Shown one piece after another: positions 34,550 through 46,034 of a DNA stretch of 64,000 nucleotides; position 1 is the stretch's first letter, and each line of letters starts with the position of its first letter. Source of the stretch: Pyrenopolyporus hunteri (Eukaryota; Ascomycota; Sordariomycetes; Xylariales; Hypoxylaceae); the NCBI GenBank assembly GCA_902806595.1, contig CADCXC010000038.1, positions 62,001-126,000 on the forward strand, given 5' to 3'. The translations under genes were made by a program, and so were the position numbers. The notes beneath the pieces are model-generated. The model ran no database searches and was not told the DNA's origin. It worked only from the letters and a program-made list of their open reading frames with translations.

Positions 34550-36253
34550 CTAATGCTTCTGCCACACCAATTCGACTACCTGATCGAGTTCGCCCTCGGA
34601 GGCGTTACCGACCCGTACGTAAAGCTGCTTTAGGTCGCCGTCGTCCGTAATCTCCGCTTCCCTGAGTTTGTAGCTCCTCTTCTGGTCCGCGGGGTAAGGC
34701 CGCCTTAGGGGACCGAGGCTAAAGTCAAAGTCCTTGCTATCAGCCCTGTCCCACGTACCCTCCATCAGCTGCAGGTTGACCGAATCTACCCCGTCTCTAT
34801 ACGTCGCGATGGAAAACCCGTTCGTGAAGACCGTGTCCGTACCGAACCGCCACCGCTGCAGGAAGCAGTCGCCGCAGATCTTGACGGCCTTGGCCATCTT
34901 CTCGACGGGTTCCTTGTACCAACTCTTCCAGTGATGGAGGTTCAGGGGTTTCAACCCGGCTTCGAAGAATCCGCTGACGTCGTCTCTTATATCCTGCTGG
35001 AATAGGCCCGGCAGCATGGTGAGCTTGGCCTTGGAGTTGGCGTACACGCAGTCGCGGAGGATGGTATCGCCCTCCCTAGTAGTCGCCTCCTCGATGCATC
35101 TGAGAGCCTGGTCGCCCAGCTTCTTCGCTAGCGGTGCTGATAGGAACGCGCCGGCGCCGCCGAAGGCCATGAAGCCGAAGCTCCGGACGGACTGGAAATC
35201 CTCGGAGAGCGCGCCGACGTAAGCGTCGGTGCCGTGGTCCAGCGTGGCGAGGCTGTCCGAGAGAGGCTTCAGCGCCGGGAAGAAGGTGTCGTCGTCTATG
35301 ATGCCGTACCACCGCGTATCGGGGCCGCCGAGCTGGAGCATGCTGATTAAGACGGCGAAGTGGTTTTGCGGCGTCGTGAAGGATTCGTTGATAGGTTTCA
35401 CCAGGGTCGCGTCGATGCCGGCTTGCTCGAAGCTGTGCTGCAGCCGTTCTATATCTACGGGCTGCTTGTCCCTCGCGTCCGTGACGACGGCCACGAGCTT
35501 CGCGGAGGAACCGGAGATCCAGTGTGCGAAAGGGGTGATCGAATCGTTGAGGCGGTTATAATCGGTGGCTACGCCGAAGATGAGGTGGGCGTACGTCGCT
35601 TTCGGGTGAGGGTTGGGGACCCGGAGCCTGATCGGCGCGGATTGCGGAATCGCGGCGCCCTGACAGTCGTTCAGGTCGACTTCCACCTCCCCCCATATGA
35701 GAGGCTCCGTAATGTTTGCGACGTCGTCCCTGTCGACGGTATCGGAGTAAGCGGGATGGATGTAGCGCCGGCTATAGCGCACGCGTTCCGTCAATTTCAG
35801 GTCGATGCTCGACCTCACCAAAAATTGCAAATCTCTCGGGCATAGTTTGGGATCGGGGAGTAGCAGCTGAGCCTCTTCTCCGGGCCTGTCTCCTGCGTTG
35901 AAGCTACCGCCGCCGAGATCAATGGGTTGAGGTGGCGATTGCGCAGGCGGTTCGTTATCTGCTGGGCTTTCGATTGGACTTCCGATTGGACTTCCGTCTT
36001 GAATAGTAGGGCTAGGAGCGGCGGTGGTTGTGCTCTTTGCTAGACCGTCGCCTTCTGTCTCGGACGCGACCGCATATTCGGGGTTGGGTAACCTCTCAGG
36101 GGCGATAGCGTCCTTGAGCGGGAGCCCCGGGGTGTCTGCTACCGGGTGGGAGGGCGGAACATGGTGGTAGAGGTGAAGGGTTGTATAAGTGACGAGGAAT
36201 AGTAAAGCAGCGCTGGCGAGGACAAAGACGCGGGGGGCCCTGAACAGAAACAT
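34550..36253 (-). CDS. GT31-like type II membrane glycosyltransferase
   Basis: Single-exon, 567 aa. A short cytoplasmic N-terminus and one transmembrane anchor (VFVLASAALLFLVTYTTLHL, residues 10-30) precede a Pro/Ser-rich stem to about residue 125. The lumenal domain then resembles Fringe/GT31-type enzymes of filamentous fungi: HLIFGVATDYNRL, LVAVVTDARD, the metal-binding DDD in WYGIIDDDTFFPAL (about residue 318), YVGALSED, FGFMAFGGAGAFLS, and a late Cys-containing block (KICGDCFLQRWRFG). It probably adds a hexose to a glycan in the Golgi; donor and acceptor are unknown. The ATG at 36253 is followed immediately by the anchor, which supports the start. Confidence 0.88.
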   Translation of the reverse strand: MFLFRAPRVFVLASAALLFLVTYTTLHLYHHVPPSHPVADTPGLPLKDAIAPERLPNPEYAVASETEGDGLAKSTTTAAPSPTIQDGSPIGSPIESPADNEPPAQSPPQPIDLGGGSFNAGDRPGEEAQLLLPDPKLCPRDLQFLVRSSIDLKLTERVRYSRRYIHPAYSDTVDRDDVANITEPLIWGEVEVDLNDCQGAAIPQSAPIRLRVPNPHPKATYAHLIFGVATDYNRLNDSITPFAHWISGSSAKLVAVVTDARDKQPVDIERLQHSFEQAGIDATLVKPINESFTTPQNHFAVLISMLQLGGPDTRWYGIIDDDTFFPALKPLSDSLATLDHGTDAYVGALSEDFQSVRSFGFMAFGGAGAFLSAPLAKKLGDQALRCIEEATTREGDTILRDCVYANSKAKLTMLPGLFQQDIRDDVSGFFEAGLKPLNLHHWKSWYKEPVEKMAKAVKICGDCFLQRWRFGTDTVFTNGFSIATYRDGVDSVNLQLMEGTWDRADSKDFDFSLGPLRRPYPADQKRSYKLREAEITDDGDLKQLYVRVGNASEGELDQVVELVWQKH

Positions 36254-39200
36254 GGGGGAGCCCTTCTTTCGCTACACTCTCACTACGCGGGCAGCATAGC
36301 TGTGGAAAAGGGGGCTAAGGGGCTAAGGGGGCGGGGATGTTAGTCTCTGGGAGTCGACCGAGAAGGATGGTAACGTTTATAGAAACGCCTTGGGCAGCGA
36401 GGCACGAAGGGCGTTTTTACATGCGTGCAAGAAAGCCAAAGAAAGCCAGCCCACCAAGGCTCGGGGGCAAGACTAAGACTGAGGATGGGGGTTGTGCAAC
36501 GGCAGAACTACATATAGGATCGTAGGATGGGGGGAGGGGGACAGCGTACACAGGTTTGTAAGTAGGTCGGCAGGTAGGTACCTAACCTATATGTAGGACA
36601 ACGAATCCGCAATAGAAAGAATCTGTGTACCCTAGGCGCTACTATATACCTGGGTAGGTAGATAAAGAATGGTCTGATGCGGGCGAGATCTCGCGAGAGG
36701 AGAAGACGAAAGGCCTGGGATTAAAAGCACCCAGGGTTCGCCCTGACATCGTCCTGACGATCTTTGGTTGGCAACGATTCTTGCCCCCTCTGGCTTCTTC
36801 CCGTCATCTGCAAGATCGATACCTATGGGGGTCTCCTTTTTCTTTCTCCTTACCTGGTAGGTACCAACGTACAGGCATATTCCCTATGGGGTACCTACGT
36901 GAATGTGAACACAGGTCCATATTAGGACGAAGTACGACCTCCTGGATACTTGCGTACGTTACCTACCTACCTACCTAACTACGCAGGTATATGTGGGCGG
37001 TTCAGACGGAGTACCTTGAACTGCCAAGGCACGGGACTTCCAGGTTGTACGCGTGGGTGCATCTTCGGCGGCTGAAGGAAAACAGATGACGCACTTTTGC
37101 TGGGGGGCGGACCCGAAAACGTTTGATTCAGATTGCTTTCTTCTCTTCTACGATCCAGAGGTTTATACCTAAGAGGCGGGCAGGTACCTAAGGCTTAGTG
37201 TCCGGTCCGCTATTCGAGCCGCCCAGCGTGCTAGCATCCCATTCGTCCAATAAACGGCCGGCAAAGACGCTATTATACCCTGGCCTACCCTGGCCCGAAT
37301 ATGCGGATCGGCGCTGTACAGCAGCGCGATGCTAAGTAGGTACTTACCTAGGTATGTACGAATGCCACTCCGCAATAGTTGCAGAAACACGAGCCGTCCG
37401 ACCCGACTTCCCCACCATCTTTTTCGCTGAGGCTGCGGGCGATCCTTGCTTTGTGCGATACATACCTTCATATTCTTTGTCCATATGCCAAACAGGGAAC
37501 GGGTTCGGCCAGCCAGCGCAACCCAACAAGCGAGAAGTACACACGAATGCCACGATACGAATAGACATGATAGGTGATAGGAAACAAGCCTAGTCCTATC
37601 TGATATTCCATCACGGTTAGATCGACAAATCCTCGCTACCAAGATGCGCTAACCGACGATAACCTTGCGCTCTGGTTGCGTGTTTCTCATACGCTATACC
37701 GTAGCTTACCCTCCCTAGCACAGGGACGAAGAGGCACGGCGTGAGAAATGCGATTCGATGTCCCACCGTACAGGGAGGAAAAGACGCAAATAGGGAGCGA
37801 GTGGGACGCGTCATCTAGACCGCGGTCTTTCTACAAGATAGCGGTGGCTTAGTTAGGAATTTTCAGCGCTATTTCGTTCGCATCTACGCCGTTCAGATCC
37901 GCGAGGTGTTCTAGCGGCGATAGCGCCACGGAGCAAATGACGGCGCATTCAATAGGGCGTTTTTAGGGGGGGATACGCCTAGGTAGTGCGCTCGGAGTTA
38001 CCGGCTGCTTGAACAAATGCATACCATCGTAGACGGGTCTATACTTGTATGTAGGTATGTAATGCGCCTCGGCGGCTACGCGCATACATCCAACATCAGA
38101 GTCGGCAGAATGGTTGAATTCGAAGATCGACGGCTCTCAATTGATTAAATTCGGGAACGGTAAGAAGCAAGGGAGAGGAAGCGCTGGGCGCATCGGAAAT
38201 AGGTAACGAACGGTCGATCTTACGTTACCTATTCGAACAATGCCAACTCTTGTCATACAACGACGGCACGAGAATTGCCGTTTGCTTCCAGCGCCAAGGT
38301 CTTCGCATCGGGGCATTCCCCTGAGGGATTCTGCTCGCAAACGCCCTTCCACTCACATGCTTCTAATCAGGTACACGTATCGTCGCGTATAGGGACGTTG
38401 TGGACATTCTCGAGTGCCTATGAACTCGACTTAGCAATTTGTACTTGAGTGCTAGCGAGTTCGAGATAAGCGTGTGTTGGTACACGAAAATCTTAGCACA
38501 GCGTCTCCGGCCCGATTCGAACACATGCGAAGAGACACCACATATCCTATTATACGCAGAAAATTCGGGCTTTGACCAGTACAAATAGCTATTACCCTTC
38601 ACACACCACGAACGAACTACATGTACCTTATAGCTTTCCTTCTCGCGAGGCTGACTATATGGTGGGGGAACAGCTCCAAGTTCAACTATCTACCTACCTA
38701 TCTACCTAACCAGTCAAGGGGCCGGGTATGCGTGGGTAGTGGACGGGGGGTAAGGGATAGATGTCTCATACCCACAACTTGACCACTTCAAACGACCTCA
38801 ACGCCACATAGATCGGACGAAAATACCGTATGCTTAGCTTCGTAGGGGTTGTGACTTCTGTAAGTCAGGTATCTATATAGCTGTAACGTGGCTTAGGGGA
38901 TGTAAGAGGACTGTAAGGGACCGAAAGACGAAGCCGGGATCCGTGGTATTGATCTAGTTGACCTGGCTGCTGCAATTGCAACTCCGAAGAGGAAGAGCCC
39001 GATAAGAAACCCGGGGAGAACCGTGTTTGGCTCCGATCGGGTGAATCAGACCCATGCATTGGGATCATGACGTCAGCACATTCGTAGAGTCCGGCCAGTC
39101 CGGCGAGAGGACAAAGCAAGCATTCTCCCGCTTGCAATGCGATGCGTAAACGCATTCGAGCGGCAAGGATAACCCGACCGTATAGTTATAGCGATTCTAT

Positions 39201-39409
39201 ATTCCTCCGCAGGAAAGGCAGGGATCGAGATTCGCGTATTGCGGCGACCTGATACCTGCTTCCTCTCCAGGTACCCGCGATTCGTTCTGTGCACGTAAGA
39301 GATTCGTCCTGTGAGCGTAAGAGCGCCTCCAAGTCGTTCGCGGTCGGTCAGGATCCGGTACCTAGGTAGGTAGCCACGCGATAGATACCCAGTCGCACGG
39401 CCATCCGGG
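36254..39409. other. Long intergenic region, no gene seen
   Basis: About 3.2 kb. Several open frames of 60-160 codons lack an ATG or coding character and I reject them. CCTA/TAGG motifs lie near 36567-36583, 36960-36978, 37335-37352, 38689-38708 and 39359-39372. Confidence 0.55.
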
Positions 39410-40441
39410 ATGGATTCGTCTAGCATAACGCCCACGTTCGGCGCCGGAGATTATGCCAAGTTCTTCGGTGCCGGCGCCCTTGCGGCGACCCTCACCCACG
39501 GGGTAAGTAAGCTACCTTAGGCACATACCCGGCTGAGCAGCCGACCCGTCCGCTCTCGTTTATCGTCCGACCTAACCAGACTAAAGGCCGCGACTCCCAT
39601 CGACGTGGTGAAGACGCGCATCCAGGTGGACGACTCTATGAAGGGCCTCAACATGGTCAGGGCGGCCCGGCAGATAGTGGCCAAGGAGGGAGCCTCGGCT
39701 CTGCTGACGGGGTTCGGGCCCACGGCCGTCGGCTACCTCGTGCAGGGCGGCGGCAAGTTTGCGGGCTACGAGTTCTTCAAGAAGAAGTTCATCGACCTGG
39801 CGGGTTCCCAGGAGACGGCCACGCGGAGGCGAACCGCCATCTACCTGGGGGCCAGCGCGACGGCCGAGTTCTTCGCCGACATAGCGCTTTGCCCGCTCGA
39901 GGCGACGCGCATCCGCCTCGTCTCGCAACGCGGATTCGCCTCGGGCCTCGCGACGGGCTTCATGCGCCTCGCCCGGGAAGAGGGCCTCCGGGGGTTCTAC
40001 TCGGGCTTCGTGCCGCTGCTGTTCAAGCAGGTGCCGTACGCGGTGGGGCAGTTCTCCGTCCACGAGGCCGCGGTCGAGGTCATGTACCGCGCCATGGGTC
40101 CCGAACGGAAGGCCAAGCTGACGCAGCTGCAATCCACCGGCGTAGAGCTGAGTTCCGGCCTCGTCGCCGGCGTAGCCGCCGCGGTGCTCTCCCACCCGGC
40201 CGACACGTTGCTGTCGGCTATAAATAAGGGGGCGGGCGACGCTAGGCAGAGCGCGACGAGTAGGATGTTCTCGCTCGCGCGCGAGTTCGGTCCTAGGAGG
40301 TTATTGTTAGCAGGCTTGGGCCCGCGCATAGTGATGACGTGCGGTTTGGTCGCTGGGCAATTCGTCATCTACGCGCAATGCAAGGCGCTCGTCGGGGCGC
40401 CGCCGGGTATAGAGATTCATAAGGAAGAGTCGTTGTCTTGA
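39410..40441 (+). CDS. MIR1: Mitochondrial phosphate carrier
   Basis: Inner-membrane SLC25 carrier importing phosphate (with protons) into the mitochondrial matrix for ATP synthesis. Exons 39410-39502 and 39587-40441 (315 aa, normal length). Three carrier repeats are visible with signature motifs: PIDVVKTRIQVDD, PLEATRIRLVSQRG and the divergent third PADTLLSAINK. The phosphate-carrier pattern is clear in GASALLTGFGPTAVGYLVQGG, KFAGYEFFKKKFID, TAEFFADIALCPLEATR and FYSGFVPLLFKQVPY. The intron has donor GTAAGT, a CCTAAC branch and acceptor AAAG. The join LTHG/AATPIDVV fits the family. It is convergent with the next gene, 159 bp apart. Confidence 0.95.
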
Positions 40442-40600
40442 TAGAGCTATCGTGCGTATCGCGTGCGTGGCGCGGGCGTAGGAGTAGATAGGGTTGGGTT
40501 TCGGCTAGATTAGTACCTATTCACGTCTAATTTCCCCCGATTCGAACGGATAAGCGCCGACGAGCGAGCTCGAGCGTTGTAGGAGGATTGGCTTGGTGAC

Positions 40601-41551
40601 TTATCGGATCCGACCTTGGGTTGGCCAGATACCCATGGTTTTCCAGAAGCCTCTGCCGTCCAGCGTCCGACCAAGCGAAGAGGTATCTCTAGGCAGCGCC
40701 CGCACACCCTCCTCTATCATGAGCTCGCCAACCCAACCTAGCAACTCCTTCTGCCTTTCGACCCTGGCGGTTGGGGCCTCGGCCTGTCCGTCGCCGGTCT
40801 CGACGCTTCTCGGCGTTCGGAGTGCCCAGTCCTGAGCCAGGTCCCACCAGTCGTAGACGTGCATGTCGCATAGGAGCCACCGCTTCTTCGGGGTGAAGTT
40901 TCGGCGTAGCGCGACTATGGCCCTAGCGACGTCCTCGCCGTGAACGACGTGCAGCGCGCCCTTCGCCTTTAGGCCTTCCTTCGACTTCACCACGCGGTCG
41001 ACCCAATCCCGCGGCTGCCGCGCACCCCCGTATAGGCCGGCGAGGTTCAGGACCGCGCCCTCCGAGCACGCCATCAGCTCATCCTCGGCGACGGCGCGGG
41101 GGTCGGCGCGGTCGTAGGGCGACGATTCGTCGTGCCACGTCGGGGCCGTCCAGATACTTGTGGCCCCGAGGAGGATGAGATGCAACTTCGAGTCCGGGGG
41201 CGGCTGGTGCGTGGACTCGTACATGCGTACGAGATGCTTGGCTTGACCCTCGCCCAGGAGGGGGAAGGTGATCAGCACGGTCTCGGCGCGAGGCAGCAGC
41301 CTGAACGGTTCCGGGTCGCTTGATGCGGGATCGAACCTGAAGCGGATCGTGCCGTCTCTGCCGCGCGTCGTCGTAGCCGCGTACTTGACGTGCTCGCGTT
41401 CTAGGAGCGGGATAAGGAACGTCGAGGTCCATCCCGCTCCGAGAATGAGCAATTCTACGTCCTCGCATTCGCTTCCAGCCGCGACTTCTGGTATCTGCAT
41501 ATTGTGTTGCGATTTGCAATTGCTTTCGAGGGGAGTCCTGCCGGAAGACAT
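40601..41551 (-). CDS. NAD(P)-binding Rossmann-fold protein
   Basis: Single-exon, 316 aa. An N-terminal dinucleotide-binding motif (VELLILGAGWTSTFLIPLL, residues 32-50) begins a Rossmann fold of the extended epimerase/YeeZ type. Further landmarks are the strand ETVLITFPLLG, HLILLGATSIW, the NLAGLYGGARQPRDWV motif near the active-site side, and VHGEDVARAIVAL. There is no signal peptide, so it is probably cytosolic. The substrate is unknown: related bacterial proteins are annotated only as NAD(P)-dependent oxidoreductases or epimerases. The start at 41551 gives about 30 residues ahead of the fold; the in-frame Met at residue 18 is an alternative. Confidence 0.82.
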   Translation of the reverse strand: MSSGRTPLESNCKSQHNMQIPEVAAGSECEDVELLILGAGWTSTFLIPLLEREHVKYAATTTRGRDGTIRFRFDPASSDPEPFRLLPRAETVLITFPLLGEGQAKHLVRMYESTHQPPPDSKLHLILLGATSIWTAPTWHDESSPYDRADPRAVAEDELMACSEGAVLNLAGLYGGARQPRDWVDRVVKSKEGLKAKGALHVVHGEDVARAIVALRRNFTPKKRWLLCDMHVYDWWDLAQDWALRTPRSVETGDGQAEAPTARVERQKELLGWVGELMIEEGVRALPRDTSSLGRTLDGRGFWKTMGIWPTQGRIR

Positions 41552-42046
41552 GTCCTAAGTTACCTGGGTAGTTGGGTAGTTAGGTAGTTGGTTAGGTGTC
41601 TATGACGGCGGTCGATCGTTATTTATGGTAGGGTGCGGGCGCTAAATACACAGTACCTTACCCCTCAGTTGGAATTGTTAGGCCTTCCAGCCCCCTAAAT
41701 TTTAGGTTCCGTTCCGTTTATAGGCCTTTCAGTTATTATAGGCCCATCCCCCAAGGACTCTTCTGGATTTTCCGCTTTCACATGCTTAAGCTCAACTTCA
41801 CATCGACAAGAAGCGGAATCCCCTCTCCTAGGATGTATTATAGTATCCTTATTCGGTCTCAGACTCTCATACATCGTATTTACAGGACATCTATGAGATA
41901 TCTACGTAGGTGCCTAGTTATTGAGGCGCTATGATACCGTCTTATATGAGGTAAAAGTAGGTACCAATCCGTGGATGAGGAATACCGCTCGCCGCGGATT
42001 TCCAAACCAACAAACAAACCCGTCGCACTATGTCGTCTCCGACGAC
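41552..42046. other. Intergenic, no gene seen
   Basis: About 500 bp between the NAD(P)-binding protein start and the P450 3' end, with short TAGTTAGGTAG runs at 41560-41600. Confidence 0.6.
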
Positions 42047-44124
42047 TCACGAAGCCTGTTTCTCCTCGTCTCCGTACAGCTCCATCGCGCGATCGTTTCT
42101 CTCGTAGAAGGTCGACATGCGATACTTGGTTTCTCCGCGATACTGTTCCAATTCTTCGAGTGCTTGTCTACCTTCGCGTTCTATCGTTTGGCGGATTTCC
42201 TCGCTGCGCGGCGTAATGCTGCACTCGAACGGCTTAGGCCGCATGTTGAGCCCGTTCCTGCAGACGTATCGTTAGCTTCCGCGACATACGAGCTATCTCC
42301 CTCTCTCTCTCCCTCTCTCCCTCCCTCTCTCCCTTCACCTCCATCTTCCCAACTCCGCTCTTCACGTTGGTCGGATACGCTTTTCCTTCCCCCTTTCGAC
42401 GAATCATAAGATGCACTTACGTGTAATCGAAGATGTCCACTTCGACCGTGCTACCGTCTGCCCGCCTCTTCTTTTGTATATCGAATCCCCATAATATCCG
42501 GGCCACGGTTATCCAGGTGCCCTGTTCGGCCAGCGCTTGCCCCGAGCAGACCCTGCGACCCCACCCGAAGGTCATGTATCCTTTCTCTCCGGGGAACGGC
42601 CGGCTGTCCGGGTGGCCGGGGAGGAATCGGTTGGGGTTGAAGCGGTCCGGCTCGGGAAATTCGCGCTCGTTGTGGTGGATCGCCCAGACGTTCCCTTGGA
42701 TCCAAGTTCCCTTGGGGATTAGCCAGCCCTTGTAGTAATCGTCTTGCGTCGGCGCGTGCGGCTGTCCTCCGATGATGGCGACCGACCGCCACCGAAACAC
42801 CTCCTTGACGAACGCCTTGACGTAAGGGAGCTTGTCCTCGTCCTCCCAGCTCGGGCTCCTGTGCGGGCCCACGACGCGATCGAGCTCCTCCCAGGCCGGC
42901 GCCAGGGTTTCGGGGAACGCGCAGCACGCCAGGACGAAGGTTATCAGGGTGCTGCTGCTCGTGTCGGAGCCGGCGCCGAATAGGTTGCCGGTCAAGGAGG
43001 ATATCTCGGCGTCCCTAAGGTTGTACTTGGGGCCCTCGGAGAATAGGTGGTGGACGAAAGAGTCCTCGTGGCCCTCCTTCTTCACGGCCTCGTCCGCCAG
43101 CGCGTGGAAGAAGTGGGTTCCGCGCCTCTTGCCCAGCCCGTACTTCCACGGGGCTATCTCGTTGGGGAATTTGGCGAGGAAAGGGAAAGTCTCCATGAGC
43201 ATCGGGAACGTCTTCCCGGGGACGTTCAGGTCCGCGGCTAGGTGCATCACGGCGATGACCTCGGTGATGATCGGGTCGTTCCAGCTCTCGACACGCCTCC
43301 CGAAGGCGATGATGGAGACCACGCTCGTAGCGTACCGCTCGAAGTGCTTGACGTAGTCGTCGGGGGCCTTGAGCAGGTCGTACGCGACGACGCGGCTCTC
43401 GTTATTCTGGAACTGCCGGTACCGGCGGACGGACTGCACGCCGACTCCCTGGTGCATGAGTTTGCGGTGGACGCGCCACCGGTCGCGCTGCTCGGGGGTC
43501 GTGGTGTACATGTTGACCAGGTTGTCCTGGCCCGCGCCCAGCTCCGCGAAGACCAGCATCCGCGGCCGCGACGAGTAAATCCCCGCGCGCTTCTCGAAGA
43601 GCTCCGACGCCGCCCAGGCATCGTTGATCCATATAGTCGGGTTCCTGAAGTTGGAGGGTCAACGAACGGCTAACCCCGACTAACGCCGCTTGGAGATTGT
43701 CTTACCGTCCGATCCATATGGTGATAAGCGGCGTCCCGTATTCCTTGGACAGTTCCTCAAACCAGATCCAAGGCTTGTTCTCCGGGAGCATGAACGTGTT
43801 ACCTACGATCGGCCTCGGGAAGGGCCCCGGCGGCTAAGCGCGACTCAGCCTAGTTCTTGGAAAGACTGCCAAACACTCATATACCTAGGTAGGTAGGTAT
43901 ATATACAAGTGCCTACCTAGGCAGGTAGATAGGTACGTAAGGTATACGGGGGCTTTGCGGCTTACCAGCTTCGACCGCATCCACAGCATGTAAGCATAGT
44001 CGATTACCAAAGCGAGGAAGCCAATTAACAAAGTCGACGTGACCAAGTGCCAAGCTGAGATTTGGCTGAATATCTCGTTCCCATCCCCAGCCTTAAGGCG
44101 GCCTAGGAGGTGATCGAACAGCAT
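42047..44124 (-). CDS. Cytochrome P450 monooxygenase
   Basis: Haem-thiolate monooxygenase, probably ER-anchored and microsomal. Exons: 43966-44124, 43706-43833, 42421-43644 and 42047-42257 (573 aa). An N-terminal membrane helix (HLVTSTLLIGFLALVIDYAYML) is followed by the proline hinge PPGPFPRPIVGN, the I-helix AGSDTSSST, the K-helix ExxR as KEVFRWRS, and the haem loop FGWGRRVCSG with Cys462. All joins close in phase. It resembles E-class group I fungal P450s of the O-methylsterigmatocystin oxidoreductase-like type, but the subfamily is not assigned. The first intron (43834-43965) contains two CCTA/TAGG palindromes. The last has a 40-bp pyrimidine run on the plus strand. The substrate is unknown; neighbours include an exporter and a small-molecule kinase. 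Confidence 0.93.
43882..43934. repeat. Paired CCTA/TAGG palindromes in P450 intron
   Basis: Two CCTAGGTAGGTAGG-type copies sit about 20 bp apart within the first intron of the P450 gene. This shows the family is not limited to gaps between genes. Confidence 0.85.
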
Positions 44125-46034
44125 CGCAACGGGTGCTCGAACGCACGTTACCTCGACGAGAAGGTAAATACCAGTAGAGTGTCAAGGAAGCCCAACTTGG
44201 GAGGGCAACTGATGTGAAGGGCCGATGCCTACTTACTACCACCCAAGTAGGTATCCTATTCCTGAGGCTCGTCCCGGGGCGGGGTTACCTTTATTATGCT
44301 GATGGTTCAAGAGAACCTACCTTACCCGCTAAACAGCTAGGTAGGTAGCTATTAGAACATCTTGGGGAACCTGCTCGGCATTTACCCTCTCCTTAAACCA
44401 TTGGTTGATGGCAATCTGCCGGGGAAGAACGTGGGGTAGGCGACCGCGATACTCCTCATCCGGCCATTACTTATACTGTTTTGGGCCAACGTTAGCCCAC
44501 TTAACTCCACCACCCCCGGATCCAGATTCCAGGCTGCTCAAGGGACGTACATGTTATAGAGTGACATTACACTCGGAGGAAGCTTTTACTCCAATGAGAG
44601 TTGCTCACGTAACTTGGGGGATAAGGCATATCTATAAGAATCTAGTCCACTCTTCAACAGACAGTTGTGTCTTGAACAGGGGTTGCCAACATGGATTTCG
44701 AGTCAGGTGATATATGGTATGGTCTATCAACGACTTGGAAAGGATGCAAGAGGATACCAAGTTCGGGGGGGTTATCCTATTGAGTAACGTCGAGGTAACC
44801 CGCTGGTATGAGGCCCCGAGTTACCAGTAGGTATCTCATTATTAGTTTCGGGTGGGTGGGTGATTACGATGTGAAGGTCTTCCTAATATTAAGCGGCCTC
44901 TCGTTAAAAGACAAATACGGCCTCAACATTCTGAATCTCACACCGCGAGGAGCAGCCTTGATGAGCTCATACGACTATAGGTACATACTCTGGAGTCGCT
45001 TACCTTGCTGCAACAATCCCTCAAAGTGACTTAGCATTGTCCCCCTTTTGTCATCCACTACACCGCGCCCTGCTTTCCTACCTGTCTTCGCTTCACCCCT
45101 TTAACCCTTGGCGCCATGTAGTGATGTCTCCTCGATCCGAGATTTGTCATCTCCCGGAGCGATCTTCCTAGAGCTTTACGGTACGCTCGTGGCGTTGGTA
45201 TGATACACGGAAACCGCGGTCGCTAAGCCATTCTAGTAGAAATAGAAACCTCCATGCCTGAGGAACCCAATTACGGGGCGTGTGGGAGTGTAGTATTAGA
45301 AGCCGAAGCCGCTGTAATTTGGAATGGCATTTAGCGCATACCTCGCTACCAGCACCACCTATTTGTAATGTCATCCGCGGGATCTCATTGGCCAGGCTGA
45401 CAGCGCTAAGGTTCGCTGTAATTATAGCGGCTTCCTGCCCCGTTCCAGTGTCTATCATACAGTACCAGGTCAATAACGCGGCGAATCAGCGATTCGCTCA
45501 CTCCCAATATCTCGACTCCCCGTCTGCCTACCCAAGCATCGCCGTCGCTCATGCAGGCGCGGAAGAAACATGGCTTGAGCAGGATAATTGCTGCCTAGGT
45601 AGGTACCTAACATGTGCTGTGCTAGTTCACCAGATGCGTCTGTTTTCTAGCGCCAACATGTCGGATCGTAAGCTGACCGCATCCGCATCTCCGCCAACGC
45701 GCCGTAACGGTATGTGCGTGAGTACTTTCGTACAACGGCGAGTGAGATTACAGCCTCTATCGTTATCGCTCGCTACCTCTACTCGCCATCCTACCTTATA
45801 TACGTAGGATCGGACGACGTCTCCCATGCGAGACTCACACGTCCTACTCCGTCTCCTAGGAAGAGCGTAAGGGTGGGTTACGTCTACATATCGCAGTAGC
45901 AAGAGTCAACGCCAGCTCAGGTACCTAGGCACTCAAGAAACAAAAGTTCGAGGTTCGATTCTTAGGGAAAAAGAAGTAGCATACCTCTACCTCTTCAGCT
46001 TATACTATCCAGGCTCAGTCTAGCGCTTCTCGAA
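44125..46034. other. Intergenic between divergent genes
   Basis: About 1.9 kb between the P450 start and the kinase-like start. A plus-strand open frame near 45280-45807 lacks an ATG and is rejected. CCTA/TAGG motifs lie near 44338-44350 and 45595-45609. Confidence 0.55.

Noticed and set aside
37169..37642. 157-codon open frame in the 36-39 kb gap
   Set aside because: Its first codon is TTG, it has no ATG near the start, and it lacks coding character.
38490..38560. Perfect tRNA B-box-like GTTCGAATC on the minus strand
   Set aside because: No A-box at the right distance and the flanks do not pair as a T-stem or acceptor stem.
45280..45807. 175-codon open frame before the APH-like gene
   Set aside because: Begins with GTG, shows no domain, and its composition matches intergenic DNA.
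45940..45985. B-box-like GAGGTTCGATTC on the plus strand
   Set aside because: No matching A-box upstream and no acceptor stem could be formed.
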